NCBI RefSeq assembly: GCF_024399315.1
Contig: NZ_CP075170.1
Span: forward strand, 62,001 to 126,000
Origin: Chryseobacterium sp. MA9
GTDB taxonomy: Bacteria; Bacteroidota; Bacteroidia; Flavobacteriales; Weeksellaceae
DNA length: 64,000 bases
Direction of reading: 5' to 3'
Shown here: positions 8,578 to 18,595 of the stretch, piece by piece
Layout of the letters: each line of letters begins with the position of its first letter
Numbering within the stretch: position 1 is the first letter of the stretch
Program-made: the position numbers and the translations under genes
Notes under the pieces: model-generated
What the model was told of the DNA's origin: nothing
Seen by the model: the letters and a program-made list of their open reading frames with translations, nothing else
Databases searched by the model: none

Positions 8578-9249
8578 TTATTGTACTTTTTTTTCTTTAA
8601 AACTTTTTTTCCAATTAAGGTATCCTAAGATAGCCATTATAGTAAATACCAAATATTGAACCGAAGTGATTCCAAGTCCCTTAAAAATCATCATAGGGAT
8701 GCAGATAATATCTCCGATAATCCAGAAAATCCAGTTCTCAATGCGCTGTTTGGCCATGAACCACATTCCTACTAAAAATATTGAAGTTGTAAAAACATCC
8801 ATCCAATTTGCCCAGTCCAAATGATACAATCCTAAACTGGTTCCCTCCATAGAAAACTGATTATCAATATATGGCTTATAATAATAAATAAGAGTAACAA
8901 GTGCCAGACTCAGTATGAAAAGAATACTTGCATATATCCATTCTTTTCGGGTAGCCCATGTAACTTCTACATGAACATGATCTTCAGAATTTCTTGCCCA
9001 TAGAACCCAGCCGTAAATACTCATGACAGTATAATAGACGTTAATCATACAGTCTCCTAGCAGCCCGGCATTGAAAAGAAGGTATACATAGATCAGGGTT
9101 GAAATAATGCCGGTAGGGTATACCCATATATTTTTCTTAATGGAAAAATATACGCTCAGTATTCCGAAAATAGCACCTGATGCTTCCAATGTAATTTGTA
9201 AGGAATCATAGCTTTCATAAGGCTTTACAAAAAGATCATATAAATTCAT
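8578..9249 (-). CDS. pnuC: Nicotinamide riboside transporter PnuC
   Basis: A 223-residue, seven-helix membrane transporter of the PnuC family, which takes up nicotinamide riboside for NAD synthesis (related members carry thiamine). The segments ASGAIFGILSVYFSIKKNIWVYPTGI and the W-rich stretch WANWMDVFTTSIFLVGMW are typical. The start MNLYDLF at 9249 is preferred over an upstream in-frame ATG at 9267, which adds only six residues. It precedes the repeat lipoprotein by 4 bp. I saw no thiamine-pyrophosphate riboswitch core upstream. Confidence 0.88.
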   Translation of the reverse strand: MNLYDLFVKPYESYDSLQITLEASGAIFGILSVYFSIKKNIWVYPTGIISTLIYVYLLFNAGLLGDCMINVYYTVMSIYGWVLWARNSEDHVHVEVTWATRKEWIYASILFILSLALVTLIYYYKPYIDNQFSMEGTSLGLYHLDWANWMDVFTTSIFLVGMWFMAKQRIENWIFWIIGDIICIPMMIFKGLGITSVQYLVFTIMAILGYLNWKKSFKEKKVQ

Positions 9250-9414
9250 GTAATCAAAAATAAGCAAAAAAATGGACTTTTTAAAATGGATTATATAATA
9301 TGTTGTTCAGGTTTTTAAGGGCTTTAATGTAAAATAAATAAGGAAATTTTAACGATTAACGTGAGAGTCTCTAAATTTTTTATATTTTCGTAAATCCTTA
9401 ATAAATAAAAAAAC

Positions 9415-10932
9415 ATGTCGAAAATTTGGGTTAAAAAGCCACTAAGTGCCTATGAGGCAGATATGAAGAAAAGTGAGCTGAAGAAAGTCCTTGGAAAATG
9501 GAGTTTAACAGCAATTGGAGTGGGTGCTATCATCGGTGGTGGAATCTTTGTTCTTACCGGAACGGGAGCCTATTATCATGCAGGGCCAGCACTTGCCATT
9601 TCTTTTATCATAGCAGGTATTGCCTGCGTTTTTGCTGCATTATGCTATGCAGAATTTGCATCCATTATTCCTGTAGAAGGTTCAGCTTATGCCTATGCAT
9701 ATGGAACAGTAGGAGAAATTTTTGCATGGGCCATGGGGTGGTGTCTCATCCTCGAATATGCCATGGCGAGTATGGCCGTTTCCGTGAGTTGGTCCGGTTA
9801 TTTTAACAAATTTTTGAAAATATTTAATATTCATTTACCGGCCTATCTTACATCAGATCCTGCCAGTTATACAGGAGATGGTTTTTCAATGAACCTGCCG
9901 GCATTTATTCTTGTTCTTTTAATTACTGCATTATTGGTAAAAGGTACTAAAGAAGCGGCAGGGGCTAATAACCTGATTGTTTTGATGAAAACTTCTGCAG
10001 TTATCTTTGTAATTATCGCAGGAGTCTATATCATTTTTTCTAATACTGATCTTTACAACGCTGTAGATGGTGTTAAAAACTGGAAACCTTTTATTCCGGA
10101 TCAGGTACAGATCAAAAATTCTGAAGGAGATCTGGTTTCCGCCTATGGTATTAAAGGGATTATTTCCGGAGCAGCAGCTATTTTCTTTGCTTATATTGGT
10201 TTTGATGCTGTTTCTACACAAGCTGGAGAAGCTATTAATCCTAAAAAAGATGTTCCCTTTGCAATTATTGCATCCTTGTTGGTGTGTACAGCGCTTTACA
10301 TTTGTGTATCGCTTGTATTGACAGGTATGATGCATTATACAGACTTTAATCCTGAAGGGAAATATCCTGATGCCATTAAAGCACCTGTAGCCTATGCTTT
10401 TGAAATTGCCGGAAAACACTGGGCAAGTAATATAGTAACGATTGCTGCTACTGTAGGATTAATTTCTGTAGTAATGGTAATGATGATGGGACAGTCAAGA
10501 ATTTTCATCGGGATGGCAAAAGACGGGTTGATTCCTGGATTCTTCGGTCAGCTTCATCCAAAAACAAAAACACCTTACAAAGGAATTATTTTGTTAGGAA
10601 TTGTAGTGGCACTGATCGCTGCATTTACTCCAATTTCAACGTTGGCAGATATGACAAGTTTCGGAACCCTGTTTGCATTTACACTGGTTTGTATTGCTGT
10701 TTGGGTGATGAGAAAAAAAGAACCTAATTTGATCAGACCTTTCAAAGTTCCGGCTTACAAAATAGTTGTAGCATTGGGAGTGTTTATCAATATTTATTTG
10801 ATATTTAACTTAAGTGCCCATGCATTGGAACTTTCTGCTGTATGGTTGTTCTTAGGAGGTTTAGTCTATTTCCTTTATGGAAAATCAAATAGTAAACTTA
10901 ATAATCCTGAAAAATATCAGGACGCAGAATAA
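9415..10932 (+). CDS. APC-family amino acid permease (cationic amino acid transporter type)
   Basis: A 505-residue amino acid/polyamine/organocation permease with about 12-13 membrane helices. The first helix carries the family motif AIGVGAIIGGGIFVLTG (about residues 34-50), the substrate-binding GxG-type bend of APC transporters. The sequence resembles the CAT subfamily (AYAYGTVGEIFAWAMGWCLILEYAMA). It is monocistronic, with a UUCG-capped terminator downstream. The substrate is probably a basic or broad-range amino acid; this is inferred from family only. Confidence 0.88.
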   Translation: MSKIWVKKPLSAYEADMKKSELKKVLGKWSLTAIGVGAIIGGGIFVLTGTGAYYHAGPALAISFIIAGIACVFAALCYAEFASIIPVEGSAYAYAYGTVGEIFAWAMGWCLILEYAMASMAVSVSWSGYFNKFLKIFNIHLPAYLTSDPASYTGDGFSMNLPAFILVLLITALLVKGTKEAAGANNLIVLMKTSAVIFVIIAGVYIIFSNTDLYNAVDGVKNWKPFIPDQVQIKNSEGDLVSAYGIKGIISGAAAIFFAYIGFDAVSTQAGEAINPKKDVPFAIIASLLVCTALYICVSLVLTGMMHYTDFNPEGKYPDAIKAPVAYAFEIAGKHWASNIVTIAATVGLISVVMVMMMGQSRIFIGMAKDGLIPGFFGQLHPKTKTPYKGIILLGIVVALIAAFTPISTLADMTSFGTLFAFTLVCIAVWVMRKKEPNLIRPFKVPAYKIVVALGVFINIYLIFNLSAHALELSAVWLFLGGLVYFLYGKSNSKLNNPEKYQDAE

Positions 10933-10941
10933 TAACAATAT

Positions 10942-10964
10942 AAACCGCTTCGGCGGTTTTTTTT
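10942..10964 (+). terminator. Intrinsic terminator with TTCG loop
   Basis: A 7-bp stem (10942-10948 with 10953-10959) closed by a TTCG tetraloop, followed by a T-run to 10964, directly after the permease stop codon. Confidence 0.85.
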
Positions 10965-10977
10965 ATCTTCCTGTAAT

Positions 10978-11991
10978 ATGAAAAAGATTTTTTCCATTTT
11001 ATTTTTGTCCATTGGGCTTACAGCGTTTTCCCAGCAAGTGGAAAGCTTTGAAACCATTCTTAATGATAAAATCAGTATCAGAGCTCTTGAATTATATGAC
11101 AACAAGGTCTGGTATAGCGGTACGGATTCCAAATTCGGGTTTGTAGATCTAGAAGATTATAAAAATCAGAAGCAGATAAAACTATCTGAAGATAAGCTTC
11201 AGTTCAGAACGCTGGCACAGGATAAAGTTTCTTTCTATGCTATCAATATTGAAAGCCCTGCCCGTTTTTTTAAAATAGATAAAAAAGATCTGAAATCACA
11301 GATTGTCTTTAAAGACACTGCAAAAACAGCTTTTTATGATGCTCTACATTTTGTTAATGATAAAATAGCCTATACTTTCAGCGATGCAGATAAAGATCAG
11401 ATGCTGAAGCTGGCCATATACAAAGAAGATAAGTGGAGCATGTTTAAGAATAATGTAAAATTAAACGAGGGTGAGGCTGCATTTGCTGCCAGTAATACCA
11501 ATATTTCATCATCTAAAAAATATCTGTGGATTGCAACCGGAGGAAAAGCTTCAAGAATTCTAAGAATGAATCTGAAAGATGAAAAGTTTGAAATCTTCAA
11601 TACACCATTTGTACAGGGAGAATCTTCTCAGGGGATGTACTCTATAGATTTTTATAAAGATCAGTTTGGGGTTGCAGCAGGAGGAGATTATACAAAGCAG
11701 GATGCCAATGTCAATAATATTGCAACAACTAATGATGGCGGAGAAACCTGGAAGATTCAGGCTTCAGGACAGAATGCTGGATATACAACCTGTGTGAAAA
11801 TTAAGCCCGGATCAAAAGGAAAAGAAATCATTGCAGTTGGAGACAAGCATATCAGCTATTCTTCAGATTTTGGAAAGACATGGAAAAAAATTTCTGATGA
11901 AAAAAATTTCTTCGTCTGCCAATGGATAGATGGCAATAATGTTGTTCTTGCTGGAAATAGCAGAATTGCAGTGATGAAATTAAAATTTTAA
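10978..11991 (+). CDS. Secreted YCF48/BNR-like beta-propeller protein
   Basis: A 337-residue exported protein with a signal peptide (MKKIFSILFLSIGLTAFSQ) and beta-propeller style repeats. Two Asp-box/BNR-like motifs are visible: NDGGETWKIQ (about residue 255) and SDFGKTWKKIS (about 298). Proteins of this kind are often annotated as oxidoreductase or YCF48-related. No catalytic residues can be assigned, so a binding or structural role in the envelope is as likely. It starts 14 bp after the permease terminator tract and stands alone. Confidence 0.7.
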   Translation: MKKIFSILFLSIGLTAFSQQVESFETILNDKISIRALELYDNKVWYSGTDSKFGFVDLEDYKNQKQIKLSEDKLQFRTLAQDKVSFYAINIESPARFFKIDKKDLKSQIVFKDTAKTAFYDALHFVNDKIAYTFSDADKDQMLKLAIYKEDKWSMFKNNVKLNEGEAAFAASNTNISSSKKYLWIATGGKASRILRMNLKDEKFEIFNTPFVQGESSQGMYSIDFYKDQFGVAAGGDYTKQDANVNNIATTNDGGETWKIQASGQNAGYTTCVKIKPGSKGKEIIAVGDKHISYSSDFGKTWKKISDEKNFFVCQWIDGNNVVLAGNSRIAVMKLKF

Positions 11992-12103
11992 ATATAAGGT
12001 ATAGAATTTATCACTATTTGCCAAAAGGTTGATCATACGTATTTAGACTCATTATAAAATAGAACCTAATATAATTCATAGGTTAAAATTCATAACTAAT
12101 GGT

Positions 12104-12111
12104 TAATTTTG
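12104..12111 (+). promoter_or_regulatory. -7 promoter element before hemN
   Basis: TAATTTTG matches the Bacteroidota -7 consensus TAnnTTTG, 57 bp upstream of the hemN start codon. I saw no well-spaced -33 TTG. Confidence 0.4.
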
Positions 12112-12168
12112 TAAGATGAAATTTAATGATGTTAATTTTCATGCCCTTATAAAATTTTAATTTTCAAG

Positions 12169-13528
12169 ATGAACTCTTTAATAGATAAGTATAATATTCC
12201 CGGACCGCGTTACACTTCTTATCCTACCGTTCCATATTGGGATGAATCAACATTTTCACAGGAGAAATGGAAAGAAACAGTAATCAGGTCTTTTCATGAG
12301 AGTAATGCAGAGGAGGGGATTTCTATTTATATCCATTTGCCTTTCTGTGAGGCTTTGTGTACATTCTGTGCATGTCATAAACGTATTACCAAACAGCACA
12401 GCGTTGAAGTGCCCTATCTGGAAAGTGTTTTGAAAGAGTGGAAACTTTATCTTGACCTGTTCACCGAAAAACCTAAACTGAAAGAATTACACTTAGGAGG
12501 CGGTACTCCTACGTTTTTCTCTCCTGAGAACTTAAAAACATTGTTGGAGGGAATTTTTTCAACAGTAGACATTGCGGAACACCCGGAATTTTCTTTTGAA
12601 GGGCATCCTAACAATACAACGAAAGAACATCTTCAGACTTTATATGACCTTGGCTTCAGAAGAGTAAGCTTTGGAGTTCAGGATTATGATCCCAAAGTTC
12701 AGAAAGCAATCAACAGAATTCAGCCCTTTGAAAACGTAAAAAATGTTACAGAATGGGCAAAGGAAATCGGGTACAGAGGAATCAGCCATGATCTTGTGTT
12801 TGGACTTCCGCATCAGAACTGGGAGGCAATGGAACACACAATCAGAAAAACAATGGAATTGAAGCCGGACAGACTTGCCTTCTACTCTTATGCACACGTT
12901 CCATGGGTGAAAGGAGTTGGGCAGAGAGGTTTTGATGAAAATGACCTTCCAAGTGGAGAAGAAAAACGCCGTTTGTATGAAGATGGTAAAAGACTGCTTC
13001 AGGATTTAGGATATATCGAGGTAGGAATGGATCATTTCTCTCTTGAGCATGATGATCTGTATCAGTCTTTGATTCATAAAAAACTTCACAGAAATTTCAT
13101 GGGATATACTTCAAGCAAAACCCAACTGATGGTAGGACTTGGTATGTCTGCTATTTCAGATTCATGGTATGCTTTTGCCCAGAATGTAAAAACAGTGGAA
13201 GAATATCAGAAAATGGTTGAAGAAGGTGAAATCCCTGTCGTAAAAGGACATGTTCTGAGTGAAGAAGATCTGATTGTAAGAAGACATATTCTGAATCTGA
13301 TGTGCCAGCTTGAAACAACTTTTGATATCAATAATTCTTTTCCTGAGCTTGAAAATGCCTTAGAAATGTTGAAAGAAAATGGAAAATGACGGATTGGTGG
13401 AGATTAATGGAACTGAAGTTAAAATTACAGAAGCCGGAAGAGCATTCACAAGAAATGTAGCTATGGTTTTTGACCTGAGAATGATGAGAAATAAACCTGA
13501 AACAAGGATTTTCTCCATGACAATATAA
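12169..13528 (+). pseudogene. hemN: Oxygen-independent coproporphyrinogen III dehydrogenase, frameshifted near the C-terminus
   Basis: A radical-SAM enzyme of anaerobic haem synthesis that decarboxylates coproporphyrinogen III. The first frame (12169-13389, 406 residues) has the SAM cluster motif C60-x3-C64-x2-C67 and the GGGTPTF segment, then stops early. The +1 frame (13382-13528) continues with the missing C-terminal part: NDGLVEINGTEVKITEAGRAF and the FDLRMMR segment typical of HemN. Removing one A from the AAAA run at 13376-13379 joins the frames as LKEMENDGLVEI, giving about 452 residues. It is either a recent one-base lesion or a sequencing error. If real, the enzyme loses its C-terminal domain. 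Confidence 0.85.
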
Positions 13529-13530
13529 AT

Positions 13531-13560
13531 TAAAAGCGGTTCAAATCTGAGCCGCTTTTA
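13531..13560 (+). terminator. Intrinsic terminator after hemN
   Basis: A 9-bp stem (13531-13539 with 13552-13560) followed by a T-rich tract, starting 2 bp after the true hemN stop at 13528. The position supports the frameshift-restored end of the gene. Confidence 0.75.
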
Positions 13561-13653
13561 TTTTGAATTAAAATTTTAGTTGAAATAGTAATCTATGGCC
13601 AAAATAGTTGTCATGCTGAGCAGACCAGAATTGTGCTATGTTAAAGAATAATT

Positions 13654-15018
13654 CTATTTGATAATCAATTTCTGAGTATATGATTTCAAATCTCCGGATT
13701 TCAGATTGATATAGTATACGCCTGCAGGTATTCCTGAAATGTTTATACTTTTGCCATGAGTGATCTGATCTGTTTCCAGCACTTTTCTTCCTTCTGTACT
13801 GATAATTTCCAGGGTTGCTTTTTTATCTGTAACGCCATCAATGAAAATTTCTTTTGAAGCAGGATTAGGATAAACTTTTACGGTTCCTAAAGTATTTTCC
13901 TGAGTTCCTAAACTTCCTGTGGATATTTTAAAGATTTTTCCACTGTTCACAGCAGCTACGTACAGCCCTTTCTGATAATCTTCGCCGAAAGTAGAAAAAT
14001 TATTTCCCGAATACGGACTCGTCCATGTAATGGTATTATTGCTATCCAGAATTCCGATCTGGGTAGAACAGTAGTCTGCAAAAAAATATTTTCCCTGAAG
14101 TGACGGATATTGTGTTCCTCTGTAAACATAACCACCCGTGATGGAACATTTTCCACCTGAATGATCATATACAGCAACAGGAAACGTCATTGTAGACTGT
14201 GCAGCACATCCTGCTGTATTGTAGGCATTATTTCCTTCATAGCAGCGCCATCCATAGTTTAAGCCGGCTTGTGTTATAGGCATTTTATTGATTTCTTCTA
14301 TAGCTCCCTGACCTACATCTGCAATCATCGCATTTCCTGTAGTCAGGTCAAAGGAAAATTTCCAGGCATTTCTTAGACCATACGCCCATATTTCATCAGC
14401 ACCATCTATGGTTCCTGCAAAAGGATTATCCGTTGGAATATTATAGGGACCGGTAGCATCCACATCTATTCTCAGCATTTTTCCAAGCAATGAATTCTTG
14501 TTTTGGGCATTATTATTCGGATCTCCGCCACTTCCTCCGTCTCCGGTGATAATCCATAATTTTCCGTCAGGAGCAAAATGAATACTTCCTCCATTGTGAT
14601 TGTCGAATGGTTTGGGAATGTTGAGCAGTATTTTTTCAGAAGCAGGATCAGCCACATTAGGATCAGTTGAGCTGACACTGTATCTTGCTACAATGATATT
14701 GCCGGCCGGGTTGTTATAATACACAAAAAAATACCCGTTGGTAGAGTATTGTGGATGAAATGCAAGTCCCAGAAGACCTCTTTCTCCGCCAAAAATAATT
14801 TTTGAACCGATATTCAGAAAATTGGTGGCATTAATTGTCCCGTTGGGTTGAATAATTTTAATAATTCCGTTCTGCTGAACAACAAAAAGCCGGCTGTCAT
14901 TGGCGTTTGTAATCTCTACCGGGCTGGTAAGTCCCGTGGCAAATTCTTCCAAATTAATGCTTTGAGAATTAGCAATTAGGGAAGAAAAGATACTAATGGT
15001 AAAAAGTAGTTTTTTCAT
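13654..15018 (-). CDS. Secreted glucose/sorbosone-dehydrogenase-like protein with T9SS sorting domain
   Basis: A 454-residue secreted protein: signal peptide MKKLLFTISIFSSLIANSQ, a six-bladed glucose/sorbosone dehydrogenase (GSDH) type beta-propeller (about 25-370, with GLLGLAFHPQY and NHNGGSIHFAPDGKLWI), then a type IX secretion sorting domain (about 380-454, VKVYPNPASKEIFIDG to TQKLIIK). GSDH proteins oxidise sugars using PQQ. The start at 15018 is chosen because the upstream 17 residues would mask the signal peptide. It is monocistronic. The substrate is unknown and PQQ dependence is a family inference. Confidence 0.88.
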   Translation of the reverse strand: MKKLLFTISIFSSLIANSQSINLEEFATGLTSPVEITNANDSRLFVVQQNGIIKIIQPNGTINATNFLNIGSKIIFGGERGLLGLAFHPQYSTNGYFFVYYNNPAGNIIVARYSVSSTDPNVADPASEKILLNIPKPFDNHNGGSIHFAPDGKLWIITGDGGSGGDPNNNAQNKNSLLGKMLRIDVDATGPYNIPTDNPFAGTIDGADEIWAYGLRNAWKFSFDLTTGNAMIADVGQGAIEEINKMPITQAGLNYGWRCYEGNNAYNTAGCAAQSTMTFPVAVYDHSGGKCSITGGYVYRGTQYPSLQGKYFFADYCSTQIGILDSNNTITWTSPYSGNNFSTFGEDYQKGLYVAAVNSGKIFKISTGSLGTQENTLGTVKVYPNPASKEIFIDGVTDKKATLEIISTEGRKVLETDQITHGKSINISGIPAGVYYINLKSGDLKSYTQKLIIK

Positions 15019-15198
15019 AATATTTTGATAGTTAAGGTGTTGATAAAGTGAATGAAAATTTTGTACCAATCGAATTTTGAAGACTTCATTATGATACCAT
15101 GAAAAAATTGTTAAATCTTAAATAGAACTCAGAATACCAATATATCTGAAAATAAACCATTTCTGTTGTTAAAAATTCATAAAATACAAGAAAATCAT

Positions 15199-15206
15199 TA
15201 TATTTG
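15199..15206 (+). promoter_or_regulatory. -7 promoter element before secDF
   Basis: TATATTTG, followed by C, is a perfect Bacteroidota -7 box, 29 bp before the secDF start codon. No clear TTG lies at the right spacing for a -33 box. Confidence 0.5.
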
Positions 15207-15235
15207 CCGACTTAATTTAACGTAGTTATAACAAA

Positions 15236-18145
15236 ATGCAAGGAAAAGGACTTATTACAATTGTCGCTATTGTACTAGGGTTGATTTGCTTAAACGAGCT
15301 ATTACCAACATGGTACGCCAGCAAAATTGAAAAGCAGGCGACTGCTATTGCAGGAGACAATCCGGAGAAGTATCAGAAAGAAATTGCTAGACTTTCTAAG
15401 GATACTTTGAATCTAGGATTCACAAAACTTTATTACACTAAAGCCAAAGACAAAGAAATGAAACTTGGTCTTGACTTGAAAGGAGGGATCAACGTTCTTT
15501 TGGAAATCAACCAGAGAGATCTTGTGAATGATTTAACGAATTATTCTACAAATCCTGTTCTTATTGAGGCTTTAAACAAAACTGATGAAGCACAGAAGAA
15601 TTCTACAAAAGCTTACATCGATAATTTCTTCGAGCAGTTCGATGTAGTTAACAAAGCTAAAGGTACAAACCTTAAGTTGGCAGATCCGGAAATTTTCGGA
15701 AATACAACCCTTACTGAGGTGAAGTACAACACTCCTGATGAGCAGGTGAAAAGCATTGTTAAAAGAAAAATTGATGCATCTGTAGGAACAGCTTTTGAGG
15801 TAATCAGAACGAGAATTGATAAAATGGGTGCTGTGCAGCCAAACGTTCAGAGAGTACCTGGAACAGCTAGAATTTCTGTAGAAATGCCTGGTATGAAGGA
15901 CATCGATAAAGTGAAAAAAATGCTTCAGACTTCTGCAAAACTTCAGTTCTGGGAAGTACAGCAGGTTCCTGAGATTGCACCTTATTTCCAGACTTTGACA
16001 ACTATGGTTGCTGCAAAAGGAGATTCTATGGGAGTGGCAAAGAATGTGAACTTCATGAGCCTTTTACAGCTTGACAAATTAAGAACGAATGGTGTTGCTA
16101 ATGTAAAATTATCCGATACTGCTGTTGTAAATAAAATTTTAAACAGCAAAGTAGGACAGTCTTTACGTCCGGCTAACATTAAATATACACAGTTCATGTG
16201 GGGGTACAAACCTGAAGCTACAGATACTGAAAGCTTAGTTTTGTATGCAATCAGAGGTAATATCAACCAAAAAGCTCCGGTAGACGGTGCAGTAGAAACT
16301 GCAAACATCAGCTATGATGAGCTGAGCAGAGTAGTAGTTGATATGCAGATGGACTCCAAAGGAGCAAAAGATTGGAAAACATTAACAGAGAAAAACGTTG
16401 GTAAGCCGGTTGCTGTAACGCTTGACGGTAGAGTTTATACTGCACCAAACGTTGTAAATGCAATTCCGAACGGTAGAACACAGATCTCTGGTAACTTCTC
16501 TCAGGAAGAAGCTAAAGAATTGGTAGATGTTTTAGGAGCAGGTAAATTACCGGCAGGTGCAAAAGTAGTTCAGGCTACGGTTGTAGGTCCTTCATTAGGA
16601 CAAGAGTCTATTGATGCTGGTGTTATGTCATTTGGTATCGCATTCTTATTAATTATTGCTTATATCATTTTCTATTACGGTGGAGCCGGTATTTATGCAG
16701 TAATTGCAATGATAATCAACTTATTCTACATTTTCGGAATTATGGATTCCGTGGATGCTACACTTACGCTTCCTGGTATCGCAGGTATTGTACTTACAAT
16801 GGCCATGGCGGTAGATACGAACGTAATTATCTATGAAAGAACTAAAGAAGAACTTTTCGCAGGAAAAAGTATTCTTGAAGCATACAAAGACGGTTTCAAA
16901 CATGCATTAAATGCAATTGTTGATGGTCACTTAACGACATTATTAACGGCAGGTGTGCTATTCCTTTTTGGAACAGGGCCAATCAAAGGTTTTGCATTGA
17001 CATTAGGAATCGGTATCTTGATGACATTCTTTACTTCAGTATTGATTTCAAGAGTAATGATCTTCTCAAGACTGAATAAAGGAAAACACCTTTCTGTTTG
17101 GACAGGTGCTACCAAAAATCTTTTCAGAAATACTTGGATTGATTTTATTGGAAAAAGAAAATATGCTTACATCATTTCCGGTATTTTAACCATTGTTTGT
17201 ATCGCATCTATTGCAATCCACGGATTCAAATATGGTATTGACTTTACAGGAGGTAGAAACTATGTGGTAAGATTTGATAAGGCTGTAAATGCTGAAGATG
17301 TTGAAGCTAAATTAGTAAAAGTGTTCCAGACTGAGGATGGGAAAAACTCTTCTGTAGAAGCTAAAACTTTCGGTAATGACAAACAGCTGAAGATCTCTAC
17401 AGATTACCTTATCGAAGACGAATCTTTGAAAGCTGACCAGACTGTTGAGCAGAAATTGTATGACGGATTAAAATCCAGCTTACCTGCAAACATGACATTA
17501 AAAGACTTCAAATCTGCAGATAAAGATCATTCAGGAATTATCTCTTCTGAGAAAGTAGGACCTACTGTTGCAGATGATATCAAGACTCATGGTATTCTTG
17601 CTGTAGTTGCAGCATTAGCAGGTATTTTCATCTATATCCTGGTAAGATTTAGAAAATGGCAGTTCTCTCTTGGTGCTGTTGCAGCGTTATTCCACGATGC
17701 TGTTATCATTTTGGGAGCTTATTCATTACTTCATAAGTTCATGCCATTCAACATGGAGATCAATCAGGATTTCGTTGCTGCAATCCTTACAGTATTAGGT
17801 TACTCAATCAATGATACAGTAATTATCTTCGATAGAATTAGAGAATACCTGAGAGAGAAAAAATCTTTAACGTTAGCTGGTCTGTTTGATGACTCTATTT
17901 CAAGTACATTGGGTAGAACATTCAACACCTCATTTACTACAATTCTTGTTATCCTTGCGATTTTCATTTTCGGTGGTGATAACCTGAGAGGATTTATGTT
18001 TGCTATGTTAATTGGTATTGGATTCGGTACGTATTCATCTATCTTTATTGCGTCTGCAATTGCTTATGACTTCCTTAAAACAGGAAAAGAAGAAGAGGTA
18101 CATGGAAAAACCACTTCTACAAAAGAAGAACTTGCTTCAAAGTAA
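15236..18145 (+). CDS. secDF: Fused protein translocase subunit SecDF
   Basis: A 969-residue fusion of SecD and SecF, the proton-driven accessory of the SecYEG translocon. The SecD half has the DLKGGINVLLEI motif (about residue 78), a large periplasmic region with VRTRIDKMG and the ALNAIVDGHLTTL segment. The SecF half begins near residue 640, carries GIDFTGGRNYVVRFD, and ends in six membrane helices with the SINDTVIIFDRIRE motif. Fused secDF is usual in Bacteroidota. The gene is monocistronic, with its own promoter box and terminator. Confidence 0.96.
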   Translation: MQGKGLITIVAIVLGLICLNELLPTWYASKIEKQATAIAGDNPEKYQKEIARLSKDTLNLGFTKLYYTKAKDKEMKLGLDLKGGINVLLEINQRDLVNDLTNYSTNPVLIEALNKTDEAQKNSTKAYIDNFFEQFDVVNKAKGTNLKLADPEIFGNTTLTEVKYNTPDEQVKSIVKRKIDASVGTAFEVIRTRIDKMGAVQPNVQRVPGTARISVEMPGMKDIDKVKKMLQTSAKLQFWEVQQVPEIAPYFQTLTTMVAAKGDSMGVAKNVNFMSLLQLDKLRTNGVANVKLSDTAVVNKILNSKVGQSLRPANIKYTQFMWGYKPEATDTESLVLYAIRGNINQKAPVDGAVETANISYDELSRVVVDMQMDSKGAKDWKTLTEKNVGKPVAVTLDGRVYTAPNVVNAIPNGRTQISGNFSQEEAKELVDVLGAGKLPAGAKVVQATVVGPSLGQESIDAGVMSFGIAFLLIIAYIIFYYGGAGIYAVIAMIINLFYIFGIMDSVDATLTLPGIAGIVLTMAMAVDTNVIIYERTKEELFAGKSILEAYKDGFKHALNAIVDGHLTTLLTAGVLFLFGTGPIKGFALTLGIGILMTFFTSVLISRVMIFSRLNKGKHLSVWTGATKNLFRNTWIDFIGKRKYAYIISGILTIVCIASIAIHGFKYGIDFTGGRNYVVRFDKAVNAEDVEAKLVKVFQTEDGKNSSVEAKTFGNDKQLKISTDYLIEDESLKADQTVEQKLYDGLKSSLPANMTLKDFKSADKDHSGIISSEKVGPTVADDIKTHGILAVVAALAGIFIYILVRFRKWQFSLGAVAALFHDAVIILGAYSLLHKFMPFNMEINQDFVAAILTVLGYSINDTVIIFDRIREYLREKKSLTLAGLFDDSISSTLGRTFNTSFTTILVILAIFIFGGDNLRGFMFAMLIGIGFGTYSSIFIASAIAYDFLKTGKEEEVHGKTTSTKEELASK

Positions 18146-18166
18146 TACAAACTACAATAAATTAGT

Positions 18167-18198
18167 AAAGACCGTTTCGAAAGAAACGGTCTTTTTTT
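18167..18198 (+). terminator. Intrinsic terminator of secDF
   Basis: A perfect 12-bp stem (18167-18178 with 18183-18194) capped by a GAAA tetraloop and followed by T residues to 18198. Confidence 0.9.
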
Positions 18199-18595
18199 AT
18201 TCTTCCTTATGCCTCTAGGTTTTTTGAAGGATTTATCTTTCTGATGGCAAATAATGCATCTCTCTACAGTTATTCTGGATATTTTCATGGTAAATGGATG
18301 ACTTTTTATTTAATTTATAATTATTTTATTCTTTTTCTATTTGTAATTATTTATTTGTGTTTCTGTAATCTATTTTTCTTTAATTATTTTGTGAATTTCG
18401 TTTTTTATAAATTGATGTAAAGTGGAATTATCTATAATAAGTCAAATTTCAGAGATTAATTTATTTATGTGTAATCACTGGATAATAAAGGATTTTTATG
18501 GGTTTGTAATAAAATGGTTGTTTTGTTTAAAAATTATTAAAAAATAAGAGTTTTATGTAATAAATTATTTTATATTTACTGAAAACAAAACAAAA
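18199..18595. other. AT-rich intergenic region without a supported gene
   Basis: About 400 bp of very AT-rich sequence between the secDF terminator and the next secreted-protein gene. Short frames are present on the minus strand but start inside secDF and have no protein-like character. It probably carries the promoter of the downstream gene; no clear TAnnTTTG box was found close to that start. Confidence 0.5.

Noticed and set aside
9250..9414. TPP or other riboswitch upstream of pnuC
   Set aside because: No CUGAGA/ACCUGA-type core or conserved stem pattern could be found by eye on the minus strand.
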